DNA from: Callaeas wilsoni
Lineage: Eukaryota > Chordata > Aves > Passeriformes > Callaeidae
DNA: 64,000 nucleotides
NCBI GenBank assembly: GCA_013398955.1
Contig: VWPU01002878.1
Location: forward strand, 1 to 64,000
Reading direction: 5' to 3'
Shown: positions 1 through 12,965 of the stretch, one piece after another
Numbering within the stretch: the stretch's first letter is position 1
Layout of the letters: the number at the start of each line of letters is the position of its first letter
Made by a program: the position numbers and the translations under genes
Notes under the pieces: model-generated
Told to the model about the DNA's origin: nothing
The model's input: the letters and a program-made list of their open reading frames with translations, nothing else
Database searches by the model: none

Positions 1-128
1 GGCGCGCGCGCGCCGGGCAGAGCGCAGCGGGCGGGGGGCGGGAGAGCCGGAGCTCTTCCCGGCGGCGCATTCCCTGTCCGCCTGCCCTCGGCGGGAGTGT
101 AGTGGCGGCGGCAGCAGCGACGGGGGAC

Positions 129-182
129 ATGCGGGGCCGCGAGGCGCCGCGCCGCAGCGGCGGCGGCGAGCACATGGCATAG
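129..182 (+). other. Upstream ORF, 17 codons, in the 5' leader
   Basis: An ATG at 129 opens a 17-codon frame ending at TAG 180-182. A second in-frame ATG at 174 would give a two-codon ORF (Met-Ala-stop). The first ATG has G at -3 and C at +4 (moderate context); the second has C at -3 and G at +4. The frame is seen directly. Whether it lies in the mRNA depends on the unknown start site. If included, it would lower scanning to the main ATG at 338. Confidence 0.4.
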
Positions 183-250
183 CCGGGGGACGGCGGCGAG
201 CGCCGGGCCGGCGTCACAGCGGGTCCGGCGGGGCGAGCGCGGCTCTCTGC

Positions 251-319
251 ATGTGGGAAGTGAGGAGGCGAGCCAGGGAGCCCGGCGGCACCGGCGAGCA
301 CCCGGCGGCGCGGTCCTGA
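251..319 (+). other. Upstream ORF, 22 codons, ending 18 nt before the main ATG
   Basis: An ATG at 251 with weak context (T at -3 and +4) opens a 22-codon Arg/Gly/Pro-rich frame that stops with TGA at 317-319, 18 nt before the ATP11A start codon. The peptide resembles nothing I recognise and its composition simply reflects GC-rich leader sequence. Any role would be in cis, through leaky scanning or reinitiation. The short spacing to 338 would disfavour efficient reinitiation there. Confidence 0.4.
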
Positions 320-337
320 GCCGCCCGCCCGCCCGCC

Positions 338-376
338 ATGGATTGCAGCCTCCTGCGGACCCTCGTGAGCCGATAC
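338..376 (+). CDS. ATP11A: ATP11A coding exon 1 (residues 1-13)
   Basis: This exon encodes the extreme N terminus of the ATP11A flippase, a P4-ATPase that, with its CDC50A (TMEM30A) subunit, moves phosphatidylserine and phosphatidylethanolamine from the outer to the inner leaflet of the plasma membrane (family knowledge). It translates as MDCSLLRTLVSRY, close to the human ATP11A start as I remember it, with apparent changes at residues 6 and 12. The ATG has a strong Kozak context (G at -3, G at +4). The open frame continues past 376, but the TAC codon is followed by a consensus GTGAGT donor, and joining here to the acceptor at 58583 restores the conserved Tyr-Cys-Ala-Gly-Glu-Glu sequence. The splice is phase 0. 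These residues are cytosolic, ahead of the first membrane helix. The paralogues ATP11B and ATP11C have different N termini. Confidence 0.9.
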
Positions 377-3300
377 GTGAGTACCGCCGGCGCCGCTCGC
401 TCGCCCCCGGGCGAGGAGGGCAGCCCTCGCCGTGGCCCCGCGCTCGCAGGAAGGGCTCGGTCAGGAGTTGGGCGGTCCCGTGACCGGCTCGGCGGCCGGG
501 GAGCCTCGGGGCCGCCGCGCGTGATGCCCGGTGCAAGCGGGGATGCAGCAGCAGCAGCGGCGGCACCGGCTGTCGTGCGCCCCCCGCAGCCCGCCCGCCC
601 CACGGGACTGTCCTTCGCTGAACCTCAGCGGCTTGACTTAAGTTCAGAGAACTGTAATTTACAGTGTGCTGCGATACGTAGTTAGCAGGGCAGGTAAAAC
701 CTCTAGCTCTCTCTCTGTTTTTTTTTTAATATGTTTGGTTTCGGCCTTTTTTTTTATTTTTCCCTCCTTTCTCCTCGTTACATTGTTTCAGTCAAGCGAC
801 TTTTCTCTGGAATTGTCTAATTTAAGTGTACTGACGAATGGTCGGAGCCGTCCCAAGTTTTTGTAGGTGTGCGTAGCAAGAGTCAAACACACCCGACTTG
901 AGAGTACTCCGGGGGAGAGAGGGCTGATGTCGCTTGTTGGTCAGCGTGGGAAAACCCACCCACACTGCCCGAGAGAGCAACTCGGCAGCGCATTACAGTG
1001 GGTCCAAGTGTAAGCTGAGATATGTCTGTGAGTGCGGCTCCAGTTCCGTGAAACCCCTAATAAATGCTCGGGGTAATGGTTTAAGTAGATTAGCAAAATG
1101 CCTGTAAGTGTGGGGTTGTACGGTAGAAGGCATGGGGACCATCAATATCAGGAAATGGCGAATTTCTGCTTTTGGATATAGAAGTAATTTTTAAAAGATA
1201 GGGAGAGATAATTAGGATTTCCAAATATAAATAACTTTTCTTCCTATGCAGGAAATACTTTTGCCTTGGTCAGAGCACTCAGGTTTTCTCACTTACAGTA
1301 GATACACTTAGTTTTGTTTGTGCCAAGATCTGTGTCCACCTAATACAGGCTAAAGTCTGCCTTTTTGAAGTATAAATGAAGAAAAGTAGCAGAGGTGAAA
1401 AACAATACTTTTTTCCCATCTGGTTTACAATAGGATATATGTGGGATGAGGAGAGAGTGGAGAGTTGAGTATTGAAAGCTGCTATGTGTATATGGATCTT
1501 TAGAAAGAGATCCTAAGAGAAGGAAAAGAATACTCAAAATAATATGTAGCAACAGTAATAATGAGGTATAAGAGAAGCAGTGGGCTCTATGGATATAGAG
1601 ACCGGGTGAGTTGTGCTGAGGTCATTTTGAGAAGAGATAGGCTTACTTTGGGTATAGAGATCTCTCAGTGCTGATTGAACTGTTGGATTTCGTTTAAGAT
1701 TTCTTTCTTTGTGTTTGCTCGTATCTGGAGCCTGTACCAGTTGCGTGTTCGCTTTGCACAGAGCAAGCACACCGTTAAATCTCTTCCGCATAATATTGTT
1801 GCTAACCTCTTCCAAACTAGGCTTAAGCATCAAATATGAAGGAAATGGGCTTAAGAGCAGCTGCAGTAAAGATACATGAGAAGACAGTATGTTCAAAGTA
1901 AGGGGCTTGAGCTTTTGAGTTGTGGACTGTCACTGCCCTCCTGCATTGCCAGTGAGACTAATGCAGCAGTCTAAAAGATAAACGAAACATTATTATATCC
2001 CATGTGAAGAAGGCTTCCCATTTCCTAGGTCATACTACCTTCTGTATTGTGTTTATGCCGATTGGCTATGCCTAGGTAATTGCCTAGGTTAGTCCACGGT
2101 GCCTTGAATATTTTCACCTGTTGCTTCTTGTTATTTTGCTTTCGCTCAACGTCTTAACTTGGAAACCTTTCTTCCATGGAAAGGTAATTTTAAGGAAAAG
2201 GTGGTGTAAGTAAATTTGTGTTCATTTCAGTGAGACCTTTGAGGTCTGGCAACCTTATGTCTGTGTTATGTGGTTTTTGTTGTCTTTCTCTTCTTTATAT
2301 CTCCATGGTTCAGCTACTTTTGTATAGCTACAGCAGTGAAAATGAAAAGTACTAGTTTGGCTGCTGGGCCTGAAACTGACTGCTGTGTATGAGTAGCAGA
2401 TGTACGTGTCAGGGGTATCACTCCGGAGTTGTTCAGCAAAGCTCTGTACGTACCAGCCAGGCACACGGATGTAGATGTGCTTGCCACTTTCCAAACTGCT
2501 TTTTAATAAGGGAGACAAGGCAGTGACTCTTCCGTGGGAGAGCTGGAGCGTATAGTTACATCTTGTGTTTATTCCAAAGTAAGCGCAAGCTTGGGTTTAG
2601 TTAAAGTCGATATAAAAACTTTTCCATTATCAGGGTCTTAGAACTCTGAATTTTTGTTCTGCAAGTCTCCTGGACTTGTTCAGCTGCAGGTCCTTCCTAG
2701 AGAAGGCTGGTCTTTGGATTACGCTGAGAGCCTTGAGTGATGCATCTGGAGATGCTGGTTAGCTGGGAGCTCTTATGGTGTGATCTTGGGGAAACAAACA
2801 GTTGAACAGTTGTGGTGTGATGTACTAATGGAGCCGTCTAATAGGATGGTTTCTAACAGTTCTTTGTCATTACTTTTCTTTCTTGGTCCTGTTTGTTGTA
2901 GGACATAAAGGCGTAAGTTAAATACTAGGGGGTTTGTTGTGATTGGGAAGATCCCTCCCATTTCTTTCCTTTCCTGGACAGTTTCTGTCCTGAAGCAGTG
3001 CAAAATCAGTGTATATATTTCCAAGGCCCTGTGGAAGAATAGCAGTGACTGGGTGCTGTCAGCTTCCTGGTTAGTATTTTCAAATATTTGCTGTTCTACC
3101 TGCTTTGAGTGTCCTTTTTATACCTTTGAGGCATTGAAGAGTTTAGTGATGTGGGTTGAATAAAATATATGTTCAGTATGCCAGTCATACTGTACTTCAT
3201 ATCTCTTCACCAAGAGATGATGTAGTCTCTTAGAAGGACAAAGGGAATTGTGTTTATCTTACCAAATTTTTAAATTGACATTCTTTTGTTCTGATCTTTA

Positions 3301-6300
3301 GATCATCCTGCAAATTTGGGTTCTTTGCACTTCATCTCTTGCTTCCTGTAACCATTACTGCAGCCATACACAATTCACAGAAGTGATGGTGAAAAATAAC
3401 TTTTTTACAGCAAAAGTGTTTGTTTCACTGCAGTACAGCTGATGTGAAGTTTAGTTTTCCAAGTCCTTTGTGATCTTTCAAGCTGATTGTGCTGATTACA
3501 GCATTGTATTTTTCTTATTTGTATCTAATGAGGTTAATCTGTATATTTGACTGCTTTAGAATGTGTATGAGCTGTACTGGAGGCATCTTTAAGTCACAGA
3601 GTAGAAACACCCTAATATACAGCTTTGCTTCTACATGGAATCATAGGAACTGAATAAGTTGTCTACATTAAGATAAGTAAGATAAATTTTGACACCAAAA
3701 ATTATTATTATTTCCCAAATAATGGAAATAATGGCTGTGTGTGGGTAGTATGAACATTACTTGATGGGACTATACTTTTTGTGACATAACAACATAAAAA
3801 TATAATCTTCTTTATGGATATTGCTTTTGCATCACACAAAATGCTTCTCAGTCTTCTCCTTGTATTCCCCAGAGGATATGTGCTACCCTAGAGAGGGCAG
3901 CTGCACAGCCAGAGAATACAGAATTAGCATAGAGTATCCTGTAAGTGTCATGCAGAACCTGCTTAGTAACAAGAGAAACTTGTTAGGTTAATATTAAGCA
4001 GTACACTATTTAGGGGAAAAAACAAACATACAATGCCAATTAAAACTGCCTCCATACAAGATTAGCTTCTGGTTTATAGTTAAATTATTTGGGACACTGT
4101 GGTATCATTAGGTGATTTGTTCTGCCTGTGTTAATGCAGCTGCTTTAGTTTTCTCTGATCACTTATTTTTTGCTGGTCTTAGGACTTCTGAAGTCTGCCC
4201 TCATCACAGTCGAAAGTTGCTTAATAATATTTAAACAGATTTTGGTGACTCCTTTCACAAAATGAACACTTTCCTTAATAAAACATGGGCATATGTCTTT
4301 TGTGTATTCACAGTAGTTGTTTATGGCTGAACATGGATTTATATATTCTGAATACTGTTGATTTGAATATATCTGGGCAATCTGGGAAGATGTTGCTCTT
4401 CAGCTTGTGCCTGTTTGGACACTAAATGATTGCTGAACATCTTGCAGCCTATGGTGACAGTCTGTTCTGTATTTGTAAGACAGCTTGCCCTGGTCACTAA
4501 AAGCTCCTGCCCAGGTTGATGGCTTTGGGTTGTACAGTAAATGCTGCTGGGTCAGAGGTCTGTATTACTGAAGAGTTTTGCCTTTATTACGTAGTATATT
4601 TAGAGATCTTCCTACTTTACTGCTTCTCCTATTTCAGGTTCTCCTGTTACTTTAGGATTACAAATCTGGATCTTAAGTATTTGTTACCTGTGTAAGTATC
4701 TCTAAGTGCATGTAGTAGCAGGTAAGACGTGTTTCCAGAAGGAATAGTGATTTACTACAGCTTTGGTCTCTAGGGAGCTGCTGGCCTATTAGTTGTGCAG
4801 GTATTTCTGAAAAATCTCTTTTTTGGGAGGCTGGAATAAATTGAGTTTACAAATGAATGCTCTATTTTTCACTTTGGTAGAAGTGGGTCAACTTTAATCG
4901 TAGTTCGAAAAGACATTTGACTAGCCTAACTAGGAAGTTATGGTAGGGATTTTTAGCAAGTTCTCTCTTTCATGAGAACCTGTGACTTTTGGTCGTTGAC
5001 TTAGATGATTTTGTTGCTTTTTATTGGCATTATAATTCTAAAACTGTTTTCTAATTAGATTTCCTAAGTATTTGACTTGTGTATGTAGTCTCAGTAGACA
5101 TAAATTAGTATGGAACTTGAGTTTATTTATTTATGTAACTCTAATGCAGTAGAGGTTGATAACTGCTTTGACCTGAAAGTTGGTGGAATTGTAAGCTTTG
5201 GTGCTTTATAGTTATTTGTGTCTTAAAGGACAATCCATTTGTCAAGTGTTTCAGATGACCTGTTGTTTTTAATCTAAATTTAGTTAATTCATTTGAGGGT
5301 GTTTGGTTCTTGCTTTTGCTTCTGAATTTATTCAACCTCCTTTGCACTCTTGCAGATGAGTGTTAAACTGGTGCCCTCTACGTTTCTTAGTCAAGGTTCC
5401 TGTTAAACAGTTTTCTTCCTAGTCCAGTAAGTCCAAAGCATTGTGTTACATTTTGGTTTTAAATTCAAATGTATAATTTGACAAAATCTGGAGCTAATTT
5501 AAGCTGTATATAAACACACTTATATGACAGACTTTGTCTGCTAGCTGTGTCAAGTGTGCAAAAGATGCTCTCTATAGGAGCTTGATATGTATTCATGGGT
5601 CAACAATAAGAAACTTGCAGCTCTTAAGGGTTTGTGTCTATTCCTGGTATGTAATCCATTTTCGTTATCTCTTGTGCAAGTCTGTGTGTCACAATGTTTT
5701 TTCGAAACTTGAGATGCTTCCCATCTCTCAGCTCTGCTTCACTGCAGGGTACCAGTTCTTCCTGCTGTGGAAGGTTCAACAGAGGGCATCAAGCAGCATG
5801 AGTAAGTTTTGAATTTCTGTTTCCCCAAGCACCATTGCTTTGTTATTTGCCTAATTGCCTTTTTCCTTTATTTTTTGAGGGGTGGGTATCTGTATGGAGT
5901 GCTTCCTGCTGACTTTTCAGCAAGTTATTTTAAAAAGGCAAAGTTTGAAAGCTTTACGTAGAAGTTAATTCTGTTGACTGTTGAATGTGGCTGACAGAAT
6001 TTGTCACTCCTGCAAATCTGACTTCATACTGGTAGTGAGTCTTGTGTTCATTCTGGTTTGTAATGTACTCTTAAGATATTTCAGTATTATCTGATGCTCA
6101 GAAAGCCCCCAGATGCTCTCCCTTCCCCCATCAATTATTTATTGCTGAAGGGCAATAAACATGGAGAATTGCATGAGCTCTGTTTTTTCCCCTCCCCCCA
6201 CTCCATTAATTAACTAATTTACACAAGAAAAATGTAATTTCCTTTTTCTTTTGAGAATAAACAAATGAAAATAGGACATTGCGTATGTGAAACAGTTCAC

Positions 6301-8831
6301 TTACAGGAAGTCAGTGTACATATTACATGCTGGTTGCTATTGACTACAAAATATTGCTCATCTGCACTCATCAGATGCTCTGTGATAGTAGAAAACATTG
6401 CTTTTGGAGCATCTAAATTGTAGGCCTGTTTCAGTGTCTTAAAATAGATCAAGAAGTTTTGATCTTTTTTTAGCATCAAAAATCCTGAGATGAGAACTGT
6501 ATAGTTGCTTTTGTCTCTTGATAACATGTTGTTTGATTAAAAAAAAGTTTAATATTGTTCTGCTTTTATGTGTTTTCTCAAGTATCACCAAGTATCAGTT
6601 CTGCAAGCAGGAAGCCTTTTGAAAATTATTTTTGGGAATGGAAGAGGACAAAGTAAAACATAGCACGTTTAGAGCTTAACATTTCTGATCACCATTGCTC
6701 ATGGATTCTTCTCTTCTGTCATGCAGTAGTGGTTGAAACAAGGAAAGTGACAAGATGGAATGGGCTTTTCTAATGAGTCTGCTTTTTAAACCCCCAGCAC
6801 TTAGAAAACAGTAATTGGGCTGACAAATAAAGCATTCCACAAATACCACAGCTGGCTACTGTTTGTGGTGTTGAGATGGGCATAATAAAACTTAGTCCAT
6901 CTAACTAGGTTTAAGTGTGACTAGAAGCCCATTGTGGTTTCTGAGGTGCTCCAGCGGGATTTACTGTGGGATGCCTGCTGCATGTCATGTGCAGGTGTGT
7001 CAAGGAGCAGAAACAAGAGAAAACTGTGTCACAGAGAAGACTGAGCAGATGTTTTAGAACCTGTTATGCAACTGGATTCAACTTTTCTGGGCTTTTTGTT
7101 GTTGTTGTTTGAGCAAAATAGCCTGCTTCTCCTCCTATAAGTCTTTTAGACAGATGATATTTTTCCCAGAATAATTCTGCTTATTCTAGTGGCTTACCAT
7201 TAGACAGGATAATGTATTATTTTTATTTGTATAATTGTTGAGGGACATTTCAGCTGAACTTCATCCTGAGCTGTGAAGCAAAATGACACTGGAATGCTAT
7301 TATCTTCTCTGCTATAATTACCATGGCAACAGCTGCAGGTAGACAAGGCAAACCAGGGATCCTTTTTCTATATCATATGTACACAAGTTGTTTTTCTTCC
7401 CTCTCAGTAATGGCTCAGAGAAGCCTGTGGCACAGACTCTTGAATCGTCATGAAAAGTGTTTTGTTTGGGGTTTTTTTTTAATTTACCTTGGATTTTAAT
7501 TTTGAAAGTATTGAGTAGTTGTGATACTATGTTATCTTTTTAGGAAGAAACTGACAGCCTAGCTTGGATTGTTCTAGGAGACCGAGGGGATGAGTCAGTG
7601 ACTCTGGAGTTTCTTTGGAAGATCACAGAAGACCACAGGCTGATAAATCACCTAGATATCTTTGCAGATCTGGATGTTAATTTTTATGTGCATTCATCTT
7701 CTTGGGACAGGAAGGAGACTATTGTCCACCTTTTCCATAGAGAGAAGTTGTAAGGGTACTTTAATGCTTCCAGGTAACAAAATTACTCTGTCACAGGAAG
7801 AAAACTGGGTGTGAACACAAGCCTGAAATGACTATGTTTTGGGGTTTTTTTTCTTGTTACCTAAGTGTTCTGCATAGCTTCTCCTCATACCTCCTATTTC
7901 CCTCTTTATTCCTCCATCTGCATTCATATGCATTCGTGTGTAGATGGGTGCACATGTGCTTCCTTAAATTGTATGTTATTCATTTAGCAATGTCAAAAAT
8001 GATGCCAAGATTTACCAGGGATACAGATGTGCACTGGTATTAAAAAAAAAAGAGTCTTCATGTGAGCTCTTTTCGGGTTATGGAGGTATACTGGGAAAGT
8101 GTATTTTGGTATGCTTCTTGTTTACATCACCGTGGTCGTTACTAGAAGCATGGAAACTTAAGAATTTGGAGGTTTCCTAGAGATCTTTTTCCATTTATTT
8201 TGCTCTTCCCTGTAGACTAATTTCCCCCTTTGAAATAGGAGAATCTGTTTCCTTCATTAATCATTAAGCTCATCAAGATACGGGGCAGGATGAGGGGGGA
8301 ATAGTGTTTCTTTTTCCTGGTGACACTCACTAATCTCTTTGCTTCAGTCAAAAGAGGATTTCATCTAACCTATTTTGAATAGAGGATTAAGGACAATTAG
8401 GCTCTTCCTCTGCTTCATCATTAAGATGGGCTGTTGTGAAATCCTCTGAAAAGAACATCTGCTGATGTGCCAGTAAACTTTTGCAAAATTAATGTTAATA
8501 ATCAAAATAATTGTATGCAGAAAAAACCCTTGTGTACGAAGTACTTGTCTGGAGCTAATTGTATGGATGGACTGGGGAGAGGGAGGGAATACTGAACTGT
8601 TTGCCCACTAGTTTTTTTTGTCTCTAATGGTTTGAATTTACGCCGTGAGGTAGACATGCAGATGAACCAAAGTGGTTTTCTTGTTATCTGAATTGTATTA
8701 GTAACTTGCAGTTCATGCTTAGCGTTTTACATAGTTCACTTCTTTTCAAAGTCCTATTGATGAATTGTATGCACAAATTAATGTAATGAAGTACAAACAC
8801 TGTCCATTATCTCTGCTTGTATAACTATTTT

Positions 8832-8860
8832 ATGCTACTTATATTCATTATAAGTAGCAT
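8832..8860. repeat. Perfect 12-bp inverted repeat, 5-nt loop
   Basis: The left arm ATGCTACTTATA (8832-8843) and right arm TATAAGTAGCAT (8849-8860) are exact reverse complements separated by TTCAT. The pairing does not extend beyond 12 bp. The arm is too short for a microRNA precursor and no flanking transposon ends were seen. Confidence 0.8.
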
Positions 8861-10592
8861 CTCTTGAGATGAATCTGAATCAGCAGTGGCATTTGATGGC
8901 TGACATGAAACTGCTATACTTGTCAAGAGGTCATTGGAAAATAAAACTGAAAAATGCTACTGTTATTGGAACACATGATGTGCATAAGACAGTACAGTGA
9001 TTAATGTGAAGGAAAAATGGCTGTGTGTCTTCTGGAGAAGTTCAGCTTCCTTATCTATCCTGTAAATGATAGAACTGGTTGCCTTCCATGAAGCATGGAT
9101 AGTACCCTGTGAAGCTACAAAGAAGGTAGTTGAGCGACACTTGCCTCTGAGAAATTGCTCTTGCAGTCTTAATTTCATTACTAGCAGTTGTAGGTAGGTT
9201 ACTGAAACTCATTGTTTGTTTATGTTTATTTCCTGCAGAACACTAGAGAGTCGAATCTAATCCTATTTTTGGGATGGTAATATATCTGAGGAAGGATTGT
9301 CAAGAAAAAGCTGAAGTCTGTTTACTTGGTCTTATTCTTGAGGTGACTGAGTCGAATAAACTGTAATTTCCCAGGCTGGCATTATCCATGGTTCGTGAAT
9401 GAGCAGTGTTTGGCTCTGGGATCTCGAAGCTCTCTTCAAGGAGAATTGTGTTTGTTAAAATGCCTGGTGTCTTTGCCTTTGGCTTGAGGCTGTAGTTACA
9501 GAGGGCATGCCAGTCACTGGATGAGTTTTGGGAATGTGGAGGAAACGTTGGGGAGTTTGATATCTATTTGTTCAGTGATTATTTTTCAGAGGGGGAAGAC
9601 ATCATTTAAAATTTAACTGCATGAAAGTTCTTAAAAATGAGGCCGCCATTTAGTCTTACTATAAAATGAGTAGAAATACACTCTTACGTGAAATACAATA
9701 TGTATGAAAGAGGTTACTGTAAATGTAGGCTTAAAACAGTTTATTGACTGAGTCATGGCTAAAAAAGTAAACTTTTATGCTAATATTTGCAGAAGTATAA
9801 TGTAAGTAAGTTCAGGCTAGACATTTTGCTTTGGTTGAAAAAACGCCTTAGACTCTAAGGAGATTTTGACAGATTAATGTTAGTCCTTTAGTTTAATACT
9901 CAACATTTTTTCTGTAAACATAGAATACACTGACATGCTGTTATTTATTGGCGTGTTGTGTGTGTTACAGAACAGCTGTAAACTCCTTTCTATTAAATTG
10001 TGTAGTTCCTTTTTCTTTGATTTTTTTTTTTCAGTGGAATTACATTAACAGGAAGCATGATGCTTAGGGTTACCTTAAATTTTCATATTCTAGTCTCCTT
10101 ACCACCAGTATCAGCTTTGGAAAGCTTAACTCTGATAAATCAAACTTTTTGCTCACCCAGTCTAAGGAAAAAAAGAAAAGAAAAAAAAATTCAAAGATTT
10201 CTCAGGTAACCTTAAGTATTACAGACATTATCAAGTTAAGGTAATGTTTAAAATCCATTTTATATATAGTATATAGATTTTAAAATGTCTTATACTGTTT
10301 CTTTTTAAAGAATATTTACTATTTTTATCCTTTTTAACCAGAAGTTTTTATCAGATTTTCAATTTCTGACTACCTTAAACAGTTTTCAAGGTTCTAAACA
10401 AATGTTATTTATTTTTGACTTGAAGCTTTTTGTATATTGTTGGTATAAGAGATACATAGCTACTTGAATATTTGGTTGGTTGTTAATATTGTAGTGGGGA
10501 GGATGGGGACAAGTGGGCTAAACCTAGGCTAAGAAATTTATTTAATGACAGTTACTGAGCACAACTACACAATTCTTTCACCTTCTAAGGTT

Positions 10593-10608
10593 AAAAAAAA
10601 AAAAAAAA
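10593..10608. repeat. Poly(A) run, A16
   Basis: Sixteen consecutive A residues. It could be the tail of an old retroposed sequence, but nothing recognisable lies upstream. It is best treated as a simple mononucleotide tract. Confidence 0.85.
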
Positions 10609-12908
10609 GGACAGCACAAAACTAACCCACAGGGTTATTGTAACTTCAGCTGCAGATGCTGTGGTATTGTTAATCTCCTGAACAGTGTTAACTGACTGCT
10701 TGCTATTTACAGTTGTCAAGTGACCAGATGGTCTAATTTGGTAGGAGGTGCCTGTGTATTGGCACTAAGAGGGAAGAAATGAAGAGAAAAATGGAAAAAA
10801 GCTCTTTCCTTAGCCCAGAACTGCATGATGCTTTAAGCTGGTTCATGAATATGAATATGTTGACTTCTCGATGCTGTAAGCTTTTCTGTGACATAAGGAG
10901 GTTATGTTTCCATACTTGTTGGCTCTAATGACACAGACGCAGTAGGAAAGCTTCACATGCTTTTGTGAAGCAGTGCACAGTGAACACGGGCAGGTATAAA
11001 GGCATGTTTATAAAGGGCAGTCTGGACTGTGGTTTTGCATCTCCTGACTCTCTGAGCCCAGGAGGTCTCAAATTTAAAAGGCTTATCTTTTTTTCCTAAA
11101 GGAAGGTTCTTAAGCCTCTGACTTAACTTCTGAAGAAGTGAAGAGGTTACCTTGCGCATTTTTACTCTGTTAGTGATATTTGCTGTAACTTGTTTAAAGA
11201 CCTTTTATGGCAGCATATATATATATAAAATAAGTTTTTTAAAAAATTACTTGAGGCTAGGTTTCTGCTGGGCGTGTAGAATTAAAATACCAGTATTTCT
11301 TTGCTATTTTTTTTCAAGCTCTAAGGTATTTTAAGATAATAATGCTTTTACGCAGGCAGTTGTTTTCGTAAATGTTAAAAATGGTGACAAAAGCCAAACA
11401 AAGTTTGCTTAAGTTGTGATAATAGTTGAGTCATTGAGACAACTGCAAATACATGCAGACCGTTAAGGCTAGTAAGGCAGTGGCTTTGGCTTTTCTGGCT
11501 CTCTTCCTCTGCCCGCAGTCAGACCACTTAATTCTGCTTGTAATGACTGTTTCTTGCTGCAGAATAGCAGCTGCTTGGTTATGTGGCTTGTAGCTGATCT
11601 TTGGCAGTATTATGATAAAGGGAAAAAGCACTGCTGCACTGTCAAATTCTTAGTTGTGTCTTGGAGATGGGGAGTGGAAAAGGAGGAATGTGGTCTCTAC
11701 AGCACAGGGAGCGTCCTGCCTGGCACTGGGCAGTTAGGTCAGTACAGGAGTGAAAACATGTTTGTGGGGCTGCTGGCTGCAGGCAGCTGCATCTTGTCAC
11801 TTCTTCCTTAAACTGGTTACAGGTGTGATCCAGACTTGCCTTCAGTTTCCTGCAGTATGTAGAAGAGACCAAAGCAGAAGCTTTAAGCGAGCTGACACAG
11901 TGATGTGTAGCTCCTGGAGTCCTGTGAGAGCTGTCAGAAGGGGCTCTGGCTGCACAGGCAGGTTTGTGCTTTCTGTTCCACTTGGGACGTGCTGTTGGCA
12001 CGTTCATAGAGACATCTGTTGCACTTCGGGGAGTGACAGACCACTGGGCAGTGACTCTATGTGGGTGCGTTCCTAGAGAGGCAGCTGTGTTCCTCTGGGT
12101 GTGGAGCGGTAGCAAGTTTTGCTGTGACGGAAAGAGTGCTGCCAAGTGCCAGAGTTCTACGTAGTGCTTCTAACTGGAATGAAGTGACATCCCAGAGTGC
12201 TGACTGATGAGTCAGGGGCTGATTTGGCAGGATGCTGACATCCATGGAACACTGCCTTGCTTTGTGAGTAGCAGCTGGCATCAGAAAAGAAGTAATTGGG
12301 AGAGGGGTGGGAGTTAACAGTGTAAATGTCAAGAAGCTTGATGATTTATAGAATGAGAAGTATGTGGGGGGCTACATACTGGAGGGAATGTTACTGAGAA
12401 ATAAACCAACCACCAAAGTTGGGAAATAACTCCACCTTTTTCTCTCCAAACTAACTCTCTGATGTGCATGCTCTTGCAGCACTTGTGTTATATGGCTTGA
12501 CCTGCCTTAAGTTCTAAGTGAAGTCAAAACATAATGATGTGTGGGGGAAATGGAACAGCCCTTAAATGCCTAATGTTTCCTCCTCTGTTTATGAGAACAT
12601 GTTTTATAGAAATAAGGATGCCAGTGCAGGAATACTTCAAGATTGTGAAAGGCTATCACACAGGCAGCCGTGGGAGACTGGTATCTTTGGTTTAATGTGA
12701 AGACCAGTGTCACATGCCTAAAAATCAAGGTTTTCTTTGCACAAAGACAAGGTGTACACGATCTGTTTCATTAATAATACTTGGAATGAATTAATTCTGA
12801 AAATAATTACCTAAACTCAGCATTTCTAAAACAAGCAACAAAAAATATTTGTTAATATCAGACTAGTCTGAAAAGACTTCATGCTTTTTACCTCTTTTTC
12901 CATAAAAA

Positions 12909-12965
12909 GTGACTAGATGATCTGGAGAGATCCCTTCTAACCTGCGTTGCTCTAATTCTAAAATG
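12909..12965 (+). mobile_element. CR1 LINE 3'-end fragment
   Basis: The stretch contains GACTAGATGATCT, then a purine-rich link, TCCCTTCTAACCT and a decayed ATTCTA-like end, which matches the conserved 3' segment of avian CR1 elements (family knowledge) in + orientation. It is short, 5'-truncated as most CR1 copies are, and has lost its terminal octamer repeats, so it is an old copy. Boundaries are approximate. Confidence 0.6.

Larger units (their letters stand above)
1..650 (+). promoter_or_regulatory. ATP11A: CpG island promoter of ATP11A
   Basis: The first ~650 bases are extremely G+C- and CpG-rich, starting with an alternating GC run at 1-14 and followed by GC-box-like sequence (GGGCGGGGGGCGGG, about 30-43) of the kind bound by SP1-family factors. 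No TATA box is visible. GC content falls abruptly after about 620, where T-rich intron sequence begins. The island covers the 5' leader, coding exon 1 and the first ~270 bases of intron 1, the usual arrangement for a broadly expressed vertebrate gene. The transcription start site cannot be placed from sequence, and the island may continue upstream of base 1. Confidence 0.85.
661..12908. other. Intron 1 sequence without recognised genes
   Basis: This is AT-rich sequence with frequent stops in all frames. It contains T-rich runs near 718-760, an A16 run at 10593-10608, a short alternating AT run at 11215-11227 and the perfect inverted repeat at 8832-8860. A less AT-rich patch lies at about 11460-12330 and carries overlapping open frames on both strands. 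No coding exon, RNA gene or clear retrotransposon was recognised. Confidence 0.6.

Noticed and set aside
338..685. 115-codon open frame continuing from the ATP11A start codon
   Set aside because: Only the first 13 codons are ATP11A. A consensus GTGAGT donor follows codon 13, the rest is GC-rich intron, and joining to exon 2 restores the conserved protein.
11642..12145. Minus-strand 167-codon frame
   Set aside because: No recognisable domain, low-complexity Ser/Thr/Cys/His-rich translation, and competing frames on the other strand. Consistent with locally higher GC content.
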